DNA of 64,000 nucleotides from Isochrysis galbana (GCA_018136815.1 CM030933.1:5100282-5164281); one strand, 5' to 3'. Counted from the stretch's first letter, positions 22,501 through 33,415 are shown. Made by a program: numbers and translations. The notes: generated from the sequence alone by a model not told the origin.

Positions 22501-24336
22501 GGCTTCCGGTCGTGGGTCGTGGGCGGCTTGCACCGATCCCTGGAGGTCTAGTCCTCTTCTCCCTCCTGCGCCTTCGGGCTATCCGCTATTACATGGCTTG
22601 CTATGTTTAGGGGTGGGGACGGGAAAAATCGACTTTCAAAATTGCACCCAAAACTCCAAGAGAAAGCAAGGAGAGATTCTTCATGATGACAACAAAGCAA
22701 CTACAAAGTTTCGCGAGTTGATTCTTTCGCGGTCACGAGTACGAAGGTCCGCAATGCGGCGATTTTTTTGGCAGTGGCCAAGGAGTTTTCTTTTAGGTAC
22801 ACACACCCTCATTGCCATGAGCGCCATGCGCAAAATGCATAAGTGCAAGTGCCGCTGACGGCTTCTCAAGTTCAAGCACTTCTCTGAATGAAATTTGAGG
22901 CCCGATCGACGATAGTCTTGCCCAATGTATGTGGTTCAAGGATAGTATTCGCTCTCACCTTCAGTGATGCTCATCAAGATGAGCTACTTCAAATCCGCTT
23001 TGCGGCACTGCGCGGCCCGGCGATGAAAACTGAATGAGTTGCGTCCGCACTCCGCACAAATGCGCGCCCTACCCACCAATGCGCTCCAAAGTAGGCGCGA
23101 AGTGGCCGCCACTTCGGCAAAAGCGCAGGACGTGGTGCGCTCATCAGGGACTGTGATCTAATATTAGATCAGGATTTTGGGGGTCAAACACCACTTTGGG
23201 GGTGGTGTTTGACAAGGGGGCCAAATGGAGGTCCTTTTGGCTTTTGGGTCTCCTGCGTTATTTCGTGTTGTGTGTTGGTGCTGGTGTCCGGGGGGTTGAA
23301 TGGGGGCACGGAGTAAATGAAGAGAAAGAAGTCTTGAGAGAGGGGTGGGGAGCGCGCTACATCACGACGAGGAGTCACGAGACACCACCCCCACCTCCAC
23401 TCACTCACTCACCAACCAGAAAACTCCGAAAACTAACGCAACATCGCACAAACAAATCAATCAATGTGAAATGTGAAATGTGAAACAAAACCAAAACAAA
23501 GGACAACCCAAAACGAACTCGGCGTGAAACGTGCAATGTGGCGAAGCTTCGAGACAACTCATTGGCGAAAACAAAGCTCCCTCAATTTTTCTCACATAAT
23601 GCATTGGTGGAGACACCGCATCCGCATAGAGTATATAAAAAAGTAGTACTCTAGATCTAGATGCAACATCATGCATCATGTCTAGAGTCTTACTTGGAGA
23701 CGGGGCAGGTAAAACGTAAACGCTTCTGAACAGAATCTTCTTTTTACTACGAATCTGGGCCGGACGCTGGGAGTATGTGGAGCCTCGCGGGTGAGGGGGA
23801 GAGGGTGGGGTGGGGTTTGGCATTGGTGGCGCTCGGTCGGTCTCCCATCAACACGTAAAAACACCCCCTTTTTCGAGGATTCTGGCCCTCGGCTCGGTGA
23901 GTTACGGTGTATTTTCCCCCAGGTTCCCTATTCATCGGCGTGAATATTAAAATGGCTTCATCAGCTTGAAATGCCCAAGTATGCATTGTAGCGGCAGCTC
24001 GGCCCACACAGACAGGCGATGCAGCATAGGAAGCGCAAGCACTTTTCTACCGCTACCTACTCGGGCAGAGTGTTGTCTCCCTCTATTGCGACCAGCCATC
24101 ATATTCACAAAGACCTGTGCGGGTCAACGTCTTGGGCCGGTTAGAATCAGGAGAGACATGAAGACGGGATGGCGCCAGATATTCTCTAAAGGAGGGTGTT
24201 CCGTGAGCATTTGCATCCTCTTTCATTCCACAAGATGGCGGTTGTCATTGCTTCTCCTCTCACCAAGGCGGGGCGCGAAATTGGAGTGCACGAGGCCGCA
24301 CGCAGAGCTGATGGGCTCAGACAATCGATTCCAACG
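22501..24336. other. Gene-free stretch with a perfect hairpin
   Basis: No supportable gene. A perfect 12-bp-stem hairpin GTCAAACACCAC / GTGGTGTTTGAC lies at about 23182-23213, its arms related to the TTTGAC repeat terminus seen elsewhere. A TGAAATG short direct repeat occurs near 23465-23484. Frames of up to 162 codons lack motifs. Confidence 0.4.
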
Positions 24337-24747
24337 TCAGGCCCTTTTGCTTTTATTGGGTTTGAACACGCGCATGGCGCCCAAAGCGACGACGGAGCCG
24401 GTTCCCATCACCACAAAGAGCGGAAATCGATCTGCCTTGGCCGGCACGCCATAGGAACGGTAGGCCTGCCAGGCAAAGACACCGATTAGCAGTAGTTGGA
24501 GCAGCAAAGCAAAGTGCACCCCAATCATGTACAACTTGTGCGACGGACTCACAGCCATGATGGCGCACACAAGGAGTGCGGCGCCCATTCCGACGCCAGC
24601 ATAAGCTGAATGCATCGCTGCAGGAGCCCAGCCCGCTGCCGCGGCGCCGTAGCAGCCGCAGGCGGCGAGGAAGACAGCATGCAGCAATAGGACACCCCCA
24701 ACGGGCCACGCATTTGGCTTCTCCGCCATCGCCGCCTTGTCGCTCAT
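24337..24747 (-). CDS. Small four-transmembrane protein (TMEM14-like topology)
   Basis: A 136-residue frame starting MSDKAAMAEKPNAW (an in-frame ATG at 24801 would add 18 residues, mostly Pro/Gly). Four hydrophobic helices are evident: residues ~13-37 (GGVLLLHAVFLAACGCYGAA), ~42-66 (SAYAGVGMGAALLVCAIMAV), ~70-93 (LYMIGVHFALLLQLLLIGVF) and ~105-126 (PLFVVMGTGSVVALGAMRVF). The tail is basic (KPNKSKRA). Length and Gly/Ala-rich helices resemble TMEM14/FAX-type small membrane proteins, which act in mitochondrial or plastid lipid or porphyrin export, but no diagnostic motif was found, so this family name is tentative. Confidence 0.6.
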   Translation of the reverse strand: MSDKAAMAEKPNAWPVGGVLLLHAVFLAACGCYGAAAAGWAPAAMHSAYAGVGMGAALLVCAIMAVSPSHKLYMIGVHFALLLQLLLIGVFAWQAYRSYGVPAKADRFPLFVVMGTGSVVALGAMRVFKPNKSKRA

Positions 24748-25269
24748 CGCAGGGCACAGGGAGGGATCGGCGCCGGGGGGGACACCCGCGTGTGGGGGCA
24801 TGCCGCTGGGGCAGCTTCAGTGGCGGTGCCTTCCACCCGTCTAAAGTACTAAAGTACGATCTGATAGAGCTACTTAGGAGTAGAGCTTACAGAAGAGTCG
24901 TCAGAGTTTTCTTGTTGTGTGTCTGTGTGTGTAACCTTAGTGTTTAGTGCGGAGAGACCGTAGCCCTTCGACGGCAACGGAGCCCCTACCCCGCGATGGG
25001 GGTATGCGCGGTTGGCGCATGGCCCGTCCGGTGTACGTGGCTAGGGATGCTAGATGCTAGCTACCGAGATGTCCTACGACGCTATACCTATACCTATACG
25101 CTATAAGCTATAAGCTATAAGTTCTATCTAAATCTAACATCAACATCTAACATCTATCATCTATCATGAAACATCTAACATCTAACGTGGTACCCCCGCC
25201 AACACCGAGAGGTCAACACAACACACAACCACAACCTCAACCTCCAACGACAGCACTAGCACTAGCACT
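24748..25269. other. Upstream region of the 4-TM gene with short simple repeats
   Basis: No gene. Around 25078-25120 there are CTATACCTATAC and CTATAAGCTATAAGC repeats, followed by AACATCTAACATCTATCATC repeats to about 25187. These are AT-rich microsatellite-like sequences. Confidence 0.5.
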
Positions 25270-25640
25270 ATAAAACAACTGAGCGTTAGTACCACTACCA
25301 CTACTCCCACTAGCCCGGTACCAACACGACAGCCCTCAGCGCACCTGCCCGTACACCTTGGCGCGTGCTGTTGACACAGATACATACTCCTATGCACCCC
25401 TCCAAATCTCCCCCCTCGCATGCCCCCGGCTCCCATTCTAACTCCCCACAAGTTAAAATGAGGGAAAACCCATTGAGGCGGACCGGTCGACGCCGGCCGA
25501 CTCTCCGGGAAAAAGCACCGGGGGGGGGGGGGGGGGGACCTCTCGTCGAGAAGCGGAACGGCCCTTACAGCTCGCGCCGCGAGCAGTCCTCGAAGAAATA
25601 AATGACTGCGCCCCCCTATACCTGCCACAGGAACGTCTTG
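25270..25640 (+). repeat. Dispersed repeat family H, copy 1
   Basis: About 370 bp matching 48655-49020 in the same orientation: ACAACTGAGCG-TAGTACCAC, ACTCCCACTAGCCCGGTAC, CCCTCAGCGCAC, AATGAGGGAAAACCCATTGA, GACTCTCCGGGAAAAAGCAC, poly-G, and GCCCTTACAGCTC. The 48-kb copy is a delimited insertion with target duplication, so this copy is probably the same kind of element, here lacking a recognisable hairpin end. Confidence 0.8.
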
Positions 25641-26729
25641 AGCCACTCCCTTCTTCTCCCCCTCCTGTCGCCAGCCGCCCCCCTTCGCCCGTTTGCTAAC
25701 GCAAACGGGGCCCGTTTCTTACCGCACTCCATCGGGGGGGGTGCAAATCCCCCCCTCTCCCCCTCTCCATTCTCCTCCACCCCGCTGGCTTCATGTGTTC
25801 AGCGCGGGGCTGTTGTGTTGCTGCTGCACTTCCGCTGCTGCGCTTCCCATGTCCGCATAAGTGAATGAATCAGCTTGAGGATCTTGTATTGAATAGAACG
25901 GGTGTGTGCGCGCGGGATTTGATGTGCGCGCGCGGGCTCCGCAGCTGTATGTGGCGTCGATGCCGCAGTTGGAGTGAAGGAGTGTGCGTGCAGTGCAGGT
26001 GCCTGCTTATTTTTTCCGATAACATGGGTGGTGTGCCCCACCACTTGATCAATTTTGGCTCTCAACTTGCAATCCCACGCGAGCACGATCAACAGCCACC
26101 TTGGCGGGCTACTGGCCGCCCAGCGCGCCCCGTTCACCGTGTCTTCACCTGCACCTGCAGTTCCTGCACTCTCACCTTCACCTGCACCTTCACTGAAGAA
26201 AAAACTTCGGACCAGCACCTTCCCAGTTGGAAAAATTTTTTATTGACATCGCCATGGCTACAACTAGCTCCTGATCTTTCACGTAGCACATGACATGAAA
26301 ATAAAGTTTTTCTCGTGAGTAGCTCGCCTCCTCCCGCTCCCCCCCCCACATGACTATCTCACAGTGAAGTTGGAGGGGCTAGATACCACCCCCACCCCGG
26401 ATGACGCCGATCTCCATAAGAAGACGATCACAGCGGTGGCAATAATAAAACCGATGCGGGCACTTGATAGCTCAAACCAGTCCGTTCCACTTTTGACAGA
26501 TTTCGAACTTCGAACACGTAGACGCATTTTGGGAGGACGCCCACCTCGTCCTATAGTGGGGGCCTATGCACTCGAATATCAACCGGCGTGCTCACCCTAT
26601 CGCAATACGTCGATTCGAATATGATGCACCCACGCAAGAGATCGCTTCATAAAAGCATTTTGAATGCCAATCCCCGATTCAAGATATCATACGCATCAGG
26701 AAGCCGTTTCTGTTATGAGAAGAATGCCT
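25641..26729. other. Intergenic sequence
   Basis: No supportable gene. A degenerate TTCACCTGCACCT tandem lies at about 26145-26196. Frames of up to 142 codons have no recognised domain. Confidence 0.35.
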
Positions 26730-29393
26730 TCAGCGCGCAAGTATAGCCGCCAACAACACGATAAACATCGATAGGATCGCAATCCAAAGCACGGTGCCCG
26801 AAAAGACCGGCGCCTTCAGCTGATCTTTACGAATGCGTGTGACCTTCACCTCATTTGTCGAGCACGAGATGGCGGCATAACCGCCCTCGGCGTCCGCTTG
26901 CGTGAGCACAAGGACGGCTACGTACATCTGATGCTCTTGAAGCTTCATCAGGCGTTGCAGGCTCTTGGCCTACGGGCACGGGGATTGAGTGCCGTGGTTT
27001 CGGTGAATGACGGGCGCACTTCGACATGAAGACAAAATGTGGCGCAACACTAGGCAGTTACAGTCAAGGGTGTGAGCAGGATCTAAGTCACCTGATGTAA
27101 GACCACTTCACCTTCGTTGGTGCCCGCTGCAACAATGGCACCATCACCACTCAGCGCGATGCTTGTGAGCCGCTGTGGCGTCACCTTCACGTGTTTCAAT
27201 ACCTCAGCAGTCCTGCCACCAGTCGATATGCCAACGCGTGCAAGCCAGCCGATCCCTGCTGCGTGGTTGAGAGCACCATAGAGCACTCCTCCGGCTATTG
27301 ACGCCCCCGAGCCATCGGGCGGTGCGAATACGATGCAACGCCATGCGGCGGTGCGGGGAAGTGGCTTGCCACGCCGTTTGGGGACGGGCGTCACTAGATT
27401 GTGCAAGATGAAGCGCGGTTGCGGCACTGCGGTCGACGTGGGCACACTACCGCTCATAATCGCATGAGACACCGGCCACACAAGACATACGTCATCATCT
27501 GCAGCGGTGGCAACTAGCTCCCCATCATGGGAGAAGCAGAGAGATTTCAAGTCGCGCGCGTGGCGCTGGGCGCGAAACACTTCGACCCATCCTCCGGCGC
27601 CTGTAGGTGTGCAGCCGGGCCCACCCACCCCGCTGGACGCCAAAGCATCTTGTCCGGCATAATCAGCACCGACTTTGGATATTGGCGCTATCCCGCCGGT
27701 GCCTTCGCTCGTTTGGTGTAGAAACACGAATGTGCCGTCATCGATGCCGATTGCCACCTTCTTTCCACATGGCGACATCGCGAGTGAGTACACTTCAGGC
27801 TTGCGGGGCTTGCGGATTCCATCGGCCTCTGGATCCGGGGGCGGCCCACGCAGAATGATGGTTGGTGGAGAGTACATGGGCGAGGGCGGCGGCCTCTTTT
27901 TATCGACCGTCGCGATTTTCTCCCAGGAAGTGCCTTCCGGCTGCTCGTTTGGGCGGGAGACTTCGTCGTAGATGACGACGTCAGACCCCTGTAGAGCGAC
28001 CAACCGCTCGCCCGAGGTCGAGAGCGCGAGGCTTTGCACCGGTGCCAGGCCGGTTCGGTGCTCTCCAACGAGCTCCATCTCGAAGCTACTCCGAAGCTTG
28101 GTCACTACCAGTGCATTGGGCACACCAGTTTTAGAGGCACCACCACCTCCACCAAAGACGAGCAGTGACTTGCCATCGATAGCAGGAGAGGCGAGGCCAG
28201 CACCAAAGAGCGAAAATGAGCTCGTCATCGAAGAAACGACCCGTGACTCAACTTGTGCATTTGTGGTATCGGCTTTCGCGGGCGCGGCAGATCTGGCGGG
28301 CTCGGTGGCTTCAAAAGCAGAGGGTCCGGACAAGGTATGTGCCGAAGCAGGAGGCAGTGTCTCGTCCGCCGGATAGCTTGGTAACTCATCCCCGTGCACT
28401 GCACGCTGACGCACCGCGGGAGTGGCAGGAGTACGCGGTGGAACATTGGCCGACTTCACATTGTGTGCTTCTGCTTCGACTCTGGGACCCCCCTCGGCTG
28501 AAGTCTCCGCCTCGGCCTTGGGCACCATCTGGGCTTGCGATGCGGCCTCTGCTGCCTGAATTGCTGCCACCGCTTCAGCCTCTGCCTCTGCCATGGCAGC
28601 GGACAATGAGGCGTACCGTCCTCGCTCCTCCGCGAGAGCCATCCTCTCTTGCATTAGAGCATCGTGTGCCTCGGTCAAGGCCATGCGTGCATCTGCGAGT
28701 TCAGCACTCCGAGCATGGAGTTCAAGCTCTAGTGCTTCAATCCTTGACTACAAGCAGGCGAGCAAACAGAGATGTAAGGAGTGAGTATATTCGATGAATC
28801 GTTGCCCGATCATTGACGCGAACGCTTTGTGGCATCAAAAGCTCACTCGTTCAGACGCAGGCAGCAATGGATATTCATACCTGAGCCTCGATGAGCATTG
28901 CCTCAAGTGTGCTCGTCTCGCGTTTGGAGGAAGCGGCTTGGGTCTGAAGTCTCTGTTCAGCAGTAAGCAGCTGGACCTCAGAGTTCGCGGCCTCCGCCTG
29001 CCGCTCGCTCTCCAGCTTGGCACGCCGCTGTCGCTCCTGGAGCAATTCTTCGCGCGAATATGCTGCCTGCTGCGCGGCCACTTCGCGCGCCTCGCGCAGG
29101 GCTGCCTGCAACTGCTCGCGCTCCGCAGCAGCCCTGCGGCCCGCCACCGCCTGTCCCGCCTGTGCGGCACGGACCTTGCGCAAGGACTCGGTGAGCTCGC
29201 GCTCGGCGACAGCGCGCGCGCTCTCTCTCGCTCCTGCGACCGTAGAGGGAGTGGCGACTGTACGGCGTGTGGAGGTGTCATGGTTCCCAGTGAGCCTCGC
29301 CTCCTCGTCTGCTTTGTCCCTCGCCTCAATCTTCTCCCTCGCCAGCCGGTAGACCTCGTGTGTTCGTTGAAGAGCAGAGAGCCCCGCGTGCAT
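26730..29393 (-). CDS. Sec12/PREB-like WD40 protein with N-terminal coiled coil and C-terminal TM anchor
   Basis: Exons 29393-28881, 28747-27092 and 26969-26730 (802 residues); introns of 133 and 122 nt, GT-AG, phase 0. Residues 1-~245 are a long Glu/Arg/Ala coiled coil (REKIEARDKADEEARL, LRKVRAAQAGQAVAGRRAA, ALELELHARSAELADARM). From about residue 350 a beta-propeller begins with LLVFGGGGGASKTGVPN, the glycine-rich K-loop hallmark of Sec12/PREB, the ER GEF that loads Sar1 with GTP to start COPII coat assembly. WD-like blades follow (VYSLAMSPCGKKVAIGIDDG, KSLCFSHDGELVATAADDDV, LTSIALSGDGAIVAAGTNEG). Exon 3 ends in one hydrophobic segment (GTVLWIAILSMFIVLLAAIL) plus a very short lumenal tail. 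Sec12 proteins normally start at the propeller, so the coiled coil is an unusual addition. A (CTCTCCCT)n tract lies just upstream of the start. Confidence 0.8.
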
Positions 29394-29719
29394 TCCGCTA
29401 CTCTCTCCCTCTCTCCCTCTCTCCCCCTCTCCCTCTCTCCCTCTCTCCCTCTCTCCGGGGGGGCTGGGCCCGTGTAGACTACGACGAAAAGGAGCAGAAA
29501 AGCGTTCCTTCGCTACCTTCCCCACCAAATGCGAAAGGCGTTTTAATCGCTACGCACCCTCACGGTCACGGTACTTTACTTTACAGTGAGAGTGCACCAT
29601 TAAGGTGGGAGGCGCACGGAAGGGGGGGGGGGGAGGGGGGGGGGGGCTGGTGGGAAACTGGGGCGGGGGGGTGAACCTGGAGCGTACTGGGAAGGGGGGC
29701 GGGGCTCAGGACCACTGCC
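29394..29719. repeat. CT microsatellite and poly-G tracts between divergent genes
   Basis: CTCTCCCT-type microsatellite at about 29400-29457, and G runs at about 29621-29647. It separates the minus-strand Sec12-like gene from a plus-strand proline-rich frame. Confidence 0.8.
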
Positions 29720-30196
29720 ATGTCTGGAAGGGCACCGTTGAGGACTCCTGGGGCTGGGCAACCCCTCATGCCGATGGAGGGCGGCTTCTCGGTGGAGGGC
29801 TCAGCGTGCCGCCGCCCTCCGACGAGAACTGTGGGCTCGCAGACGGCAGCTCACGACGAGGGGAGTGTTGCGGTAGCACAAGACGTCGCAGACGTCCGGC
29901 GGAGGAAGTCTCGAGGAATGGCGACTCCACAAGAAGTAGCCGAGGGGGAGAAGCGCCTGCGTGCTAGACGGGCATCATTGGACTTCGGCTCGCCGGGCGG
30001 TGCGAATGCCCTGCGGAGGTCGAGCTTGGTGAAGCAGGCAAGCACATCTGCACTTTCTGCACCACTGCCGGCCCCTCCACCTTCGTCACCTCCTCCACCA
30101 CCACCTCCACCGCCACCGCCACTGCCAAGGAAAGAAGCTGAGGCCTTGTCGTACAGGTACATCGTGAGTGGCTCCGTACCTAGTCGTTACCAATGA
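29720..30196 (+). CDS. Hypothetical proline-rich protein, possibly with a further exon
   Basis: A 158-codon frame beginning MSGRAPLRTPGAG. It contains basic/serine patches (RRRKSRGMATPQ, RRASLDFGSPGG, LRRSSLVKQAS) that resemble phosphorylation sites, and an uninterrupted poly-proline run at residues ~118-135 like those that bind profilin, SH3 or WW domains. The frame stops at 30196. Immediately downstream an overlapping frame (about 30168-30368) encodes a quite different, folded-looking stretch (NDFFWATRGHYALNGSGTIC...SSGGIIATKQ), which may be a second exon reached by splicing. No convincing intron could be defined. Unrecognised family; it may be truncated by the transposon cluster that begins 0.4 kb downstream. 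Confidence 0.4.
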   Translation: MSGRAPLRTPGAGQPLMPMEGGFSVEGSACRRPPTRTVGSQTAAHDEGSVAVAQDVADVRRRKSRGMATPQEVAEGEKRLRARRASLDFGSPGGANALRRSSLVKQASTSALSAPLPAPPPSSPPPPPPPPPPPLPRKEAEALSYRYIVSGSVPSRYQ

Positions 30197-30653
30197 CTTC
30201 TTCTGGGCAACGCGCGGGCACTACGCGCTGAACGGCTCGGGCACCATCTGCGAGATCAGCTCGGGGGGCATCATCGCCACGAAGCAAGGTCCAGCCCGTC
30301 ATTGGCCACCCCCCAACTTCCGCCGCGCCTCTCGCCGCTTCCCTTCCGTTCCTTCTGTTCCCATCTGAGGCAGTGGTAACCTCGGATCCGTCAGACCCTC
30401 GACCTCAGGCGAGCCTGAAGAGTATGCGCGCACTGCGTACTACGAGGTGCGTTGAGGGCTGAGGGCTGCGCAGATGACGTCTTGCCTTCATCAGCCTTCA
30501 ACAGGCACACGATCTCAATCTCGGGCGGCCGACGAGTGGGACGGATCAAAAAGGAAAATCCGGTGTGATGAATACTACGTATGAAAATACGTCTATCACT
30601 GCCGCGGCGGGCGCCGCGGTCCTTTACCGGTAGAGCCCCAGAGCGTGTGCAAG

Positions 30654-31509
30654 TAGGGACGGGCCAGGATTTCGGATTTTTTTTCGAAATTTGGGCTCAT
30701 TTTCCGAGCGTCGATTTCGTTCGAAATTTCGCGAAATTTGGGGCCGTCTAAGGGACATGGACACAATACCAAGGGGGGGACGGGGGTCGATGGGCAATAA
30801 ATATACTACTATTTTGGGGGGGGGGTCGGGAATGACTGGCGCGAAATTCCCGACGCGTGACGCGCGACAAAACCGCAGCTTTTCACGTATCCTCCATTAT
30901 GAGTTGGAGTTGGTGGCTAGTGGAGGGCAAACCGTGCAAACCACTCTCAGCTTCCAGCTTGGTCGCGAGGTGCCCGTATTTCTTTTGCTTTGTCTCCTAA
31001 CTTCCGCGTCGTGTGAGCGCGTGTTTTTGTTATTGAAGTGCATACTTGGAGGCGTGCGAATGAATTCGTTGTCCGATCAGCTCCAGTGTGCGCATTGAGC
31101 ATTGATGCTCTGGTACCACCAACGTGACACGTGCTGAATGATGACAAGTGAGGTCTGACTCGTGGCTTGTAGTCTTGTAGTTTGTTTATCAGAGCGTAAA
31201 TTACTGAATCAGAGTAATATATGTAGTTATAATAGATAATAGATATCTCACATCTTAATTAATAATTAAACTTAACATAAACACTAACACTTCATATTGA
31301 TTATAATAGTTAACACTAGATATATATAGCATGCAGCGTATCGTCGATCGTCGATCGGCGTAAGTACACGAGTACACGTGTACACGTGAGCGCAACTCCA
31401 CATGTTCACCACGAAATATTGTCGAAATTTGGGTGGGGAAACGCGAAATATTGGCGAAATATCGAACGAAATTTGGGCAGGTCTCAAACGAAACTCTGGC
31501 CTGTCCCTA
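30654..31509 (+). mobile_element. Non-autonomous hAT transposon with 8-bp target duplication
   Basis: 856 bp bounded by imperfect terminal inverted repeats TAGGGACGGGCCAGGATTTC (left) and TAGGGACAGGCCAGAGTTTC (right, complemented), flanked on both sides by the same 8 bp TGTGCAAG (30646-30653 and 31510-31517). TIRs starting TAGGG and 8-bp duplications are the hAT signature. CGAAATTTGGG / CGAAATATT subterminal motifs are repeated at both ends, as expected for transposase-binding sites. It carries a decayed transposase C-terminus (separate entry). Confidence 0.92.
30691..31098 (+). pseudogene. hAT transposase remnant (C-terminal dimerisation domain)
   Basis: A 135-codon open frame inside the hAT element. 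Its last ~45 residues, VPVFLLLCLLTSASCERVFL, followed by LLKCILGGVRMNSL, match the conserved hAT C-terminal dimerisation pattern (L-x-S-A-S-x-E-R-V-F-S, then R-x-x-L). The rest of the transposase (zinc finger and RNase-H-like catalytic core) is absent, so the element is a deletion derivative unable to mobilise itself. Confidence 0.75.
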
Positions 31510-31645
31510 TGTGCAAGGGAGGGGCGAGGGGGGAGGAGAATCGCACCATTTTCTAGCGAAGATTTTCGTGGCGGCAGGTGGCCCCCTGGGAGAATGGTCA
31601 AAAAATGTCAACTCCCCCCCCATACTAGTATATTAGTAGTGTTAA

Positions 31646-32655
31646 CCCTAGTAGTGCCGTAGTCCACGTGGTGGACGATGAATGCCTTTCAAGTACATAT
31701 GCCTATATTTGGAGCCCCTGGGGCCCTAGGAGGGCCCCTAGGGGCCTTCGGATCCGACACGGGACCCCTCCTAGGCCTGGGTAGATCTCCCTTTCATATA
31801 AATTAGTCAATAATGGTGCTTGGTTTGAGAAGCACGGGAGACAGTTCCCACGAAAGGTTGGCGCGAGCCCATTTCCGGGCCTGCGAAGAAAGCGCAGCGT
31901 GTGCAAACGCAGAGGGGCATCTGTGGCTATGCTGAGTGCCCGGATGGGACAACAGGTACAAGGTCAACAGGTTTCGGGGGCCTATTCCTATTAAGAGGAC
32001 CTATTGACAGGTCGCAATAGGTCCGTAACAGATCAAAATAAAACTCATTTTACTAATATTATAGATGTATGAGTATGTGATGTATATTATGAATATGATT
32101 GGCTTCTGACTTCTGAGCTAAGTTACTAGGGAGAGGTAGGGATCCGAGATGATTTGGGCGTGGCTACGATAGCGGTACCTATAGTATAGGCCTATAGCCA
32201 CGCGCGAGGCGAGAATATTGAAAGATTTTTTTTTACCTATTACCTATTAACAGGTAACAGGTCTGGTAGGCCTCTTGACCTCTTAATAGAACCTATTAGA
32301 AGCCTATTGTCCCATCTGGGGCTGAGTGTGCTCTTGAGAAACCGAAGCGTTGTGAGTACAGATGTGGAGCATGTCGTGGTGTGGAGGGCGCTTACTATCA
32401 TATGCAGTGCTTTTTCGCGTGCCACCGGTGTCTTATGGAGTAGTCGGGGGGTTTTCGCTGTTTTGGGCTGTTTTTGCGTTTTCGCCATTTTCGCAGCTCT
32501 CAAAAAGCATTGTAACCTTCAGTGCTCATGTCATGCTGCTTAGGGGGGTTCTGTCCTGCCTATATGCAGGCCATCCAGCCCGAGATATGGGGACTATAGG
32601 GCCTTTTCTTCCGTACGCCGACGTAGAAAAAACGGTTTTTAGGGCACTACTAGGG
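31646..32655 (+). mobile_element. piggyBac-like element flanked by TTAA
   Basis: 1010 bp with perfect 13-bp terminal inverted repeats CCCTAGTAGTGCC, each flanked by TTAA (31642-31645 and 32656-32659). TTAA duplication with termini beginning CCC is diagnostic of the piggyBac superfamily. A short palindrome GTCCACGTGGTGGAC lies 15 bp inside the left end. The interior is gene-free and itself composite: GGGCCCCTAGG-type palindromes at about 31710-31775, and CCTATTAACAGGT/ACCTATTGACAGGT inverted repeats near 32010 and 32240. No transposase domain was recognised, so it is probably non-autonomous. Confidence 0.85.
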
Positions 32656-32685
32656 TTAAAAAGCCCTGTTTGACCGCCCTATAAT

Positions 32686-33415
32686 GGGCCCCGGATGTGT
32701 GCTTGTTGGTTGTTGGTTGTTGGGTGTATTGGGAACTTTCTACCGAAAAAAATCCTCACAAATTACAAATTCCCTCAATTCTCAATTCTCAATTTCAATA
32801 TTCTGAGATGGTCATTTTTTACCCCTACCCCTAATAAAAAACTGTTTGACCGCCCTACCGGCTACCGGGCACAGGGCATAGGGCTGATAGCAAGTAGCAA
32901 GAACGGTCTCGCATCGCGCCCGGCGTCGTTTTGAATTTGGGCTTCCCGAGAAAGTTTCTGCTGGACGGTGGACGCGTGGACGGTGGCGCGGGGTGCGCAC
33001 CGAAACCTCATCTTACGTCTTACGTTCTTACATTCCAGAGACTAGACATGCGTCCTGCGTCCTTTGGGAATACCGGGGGGGGGCACGCTCCGAGGCCGCG
33101 GGAGCGCGAGGGAGGGGTAGGGGGGGGGGGGGGGAGGAGTGAGAGGGCGGGACGGGGAAAAGTAGAAAACTCCAGACGGCCGCAAGTCGCGGAGCGATGG
33201 GAACACGAGGGATAATCTACTACTCTACTACTACATTTTTTTGTAGAGAAGGCGTGTGTGGGCTTCAGGCACGGGGCGGGAGGGGGAGAGAGCAGGGGAG
33301 AGAGGAGAGAAGAAGAAGATGGAGAGAGAGAGAGAAAAGGGGGGGGGGGGGGGGGAGGGAGGGAGGGAGGGAAGGGGAGGGAGGAGAGAGAGGGGGAAGT
33401 GCGGAGTGGGGAGCG
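32686..33415. other. Upstream region of the helicase gene
   Basis: A further isolated TGTTTGACCGCCCTA terminus lies at about 32845-32859. Poly-G and GA-rich tracts fill 33070-33410, including a G-run at about 33341-33355 and GGGAGGGAGG repeats, immediately before the helicase start codon. No gene. Confidence 0.5.

Larger units (their letters stand above)
30600..32685 (+). repeat. Family E repeat disrupted by two nested transposons
   Basis: Three separated pieces, 30600-30653, 31518-31645 and 32656-32685, align in order with the intact copy at 16930-17125: GCGGGCGCCGCGG..CTTTACCGGTAGAG; then GAATCGCACCATTTTCTAGC and TTTTCGTGGCGGCAGGTGGC; then TTAAAAAGCCCTGTTTGACC and GCCCTA. Removing the two insertions and one copy of each target duplication restores about 210 bp, close to the ~195 bp of the intact copy. 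Confidence 0.85.
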
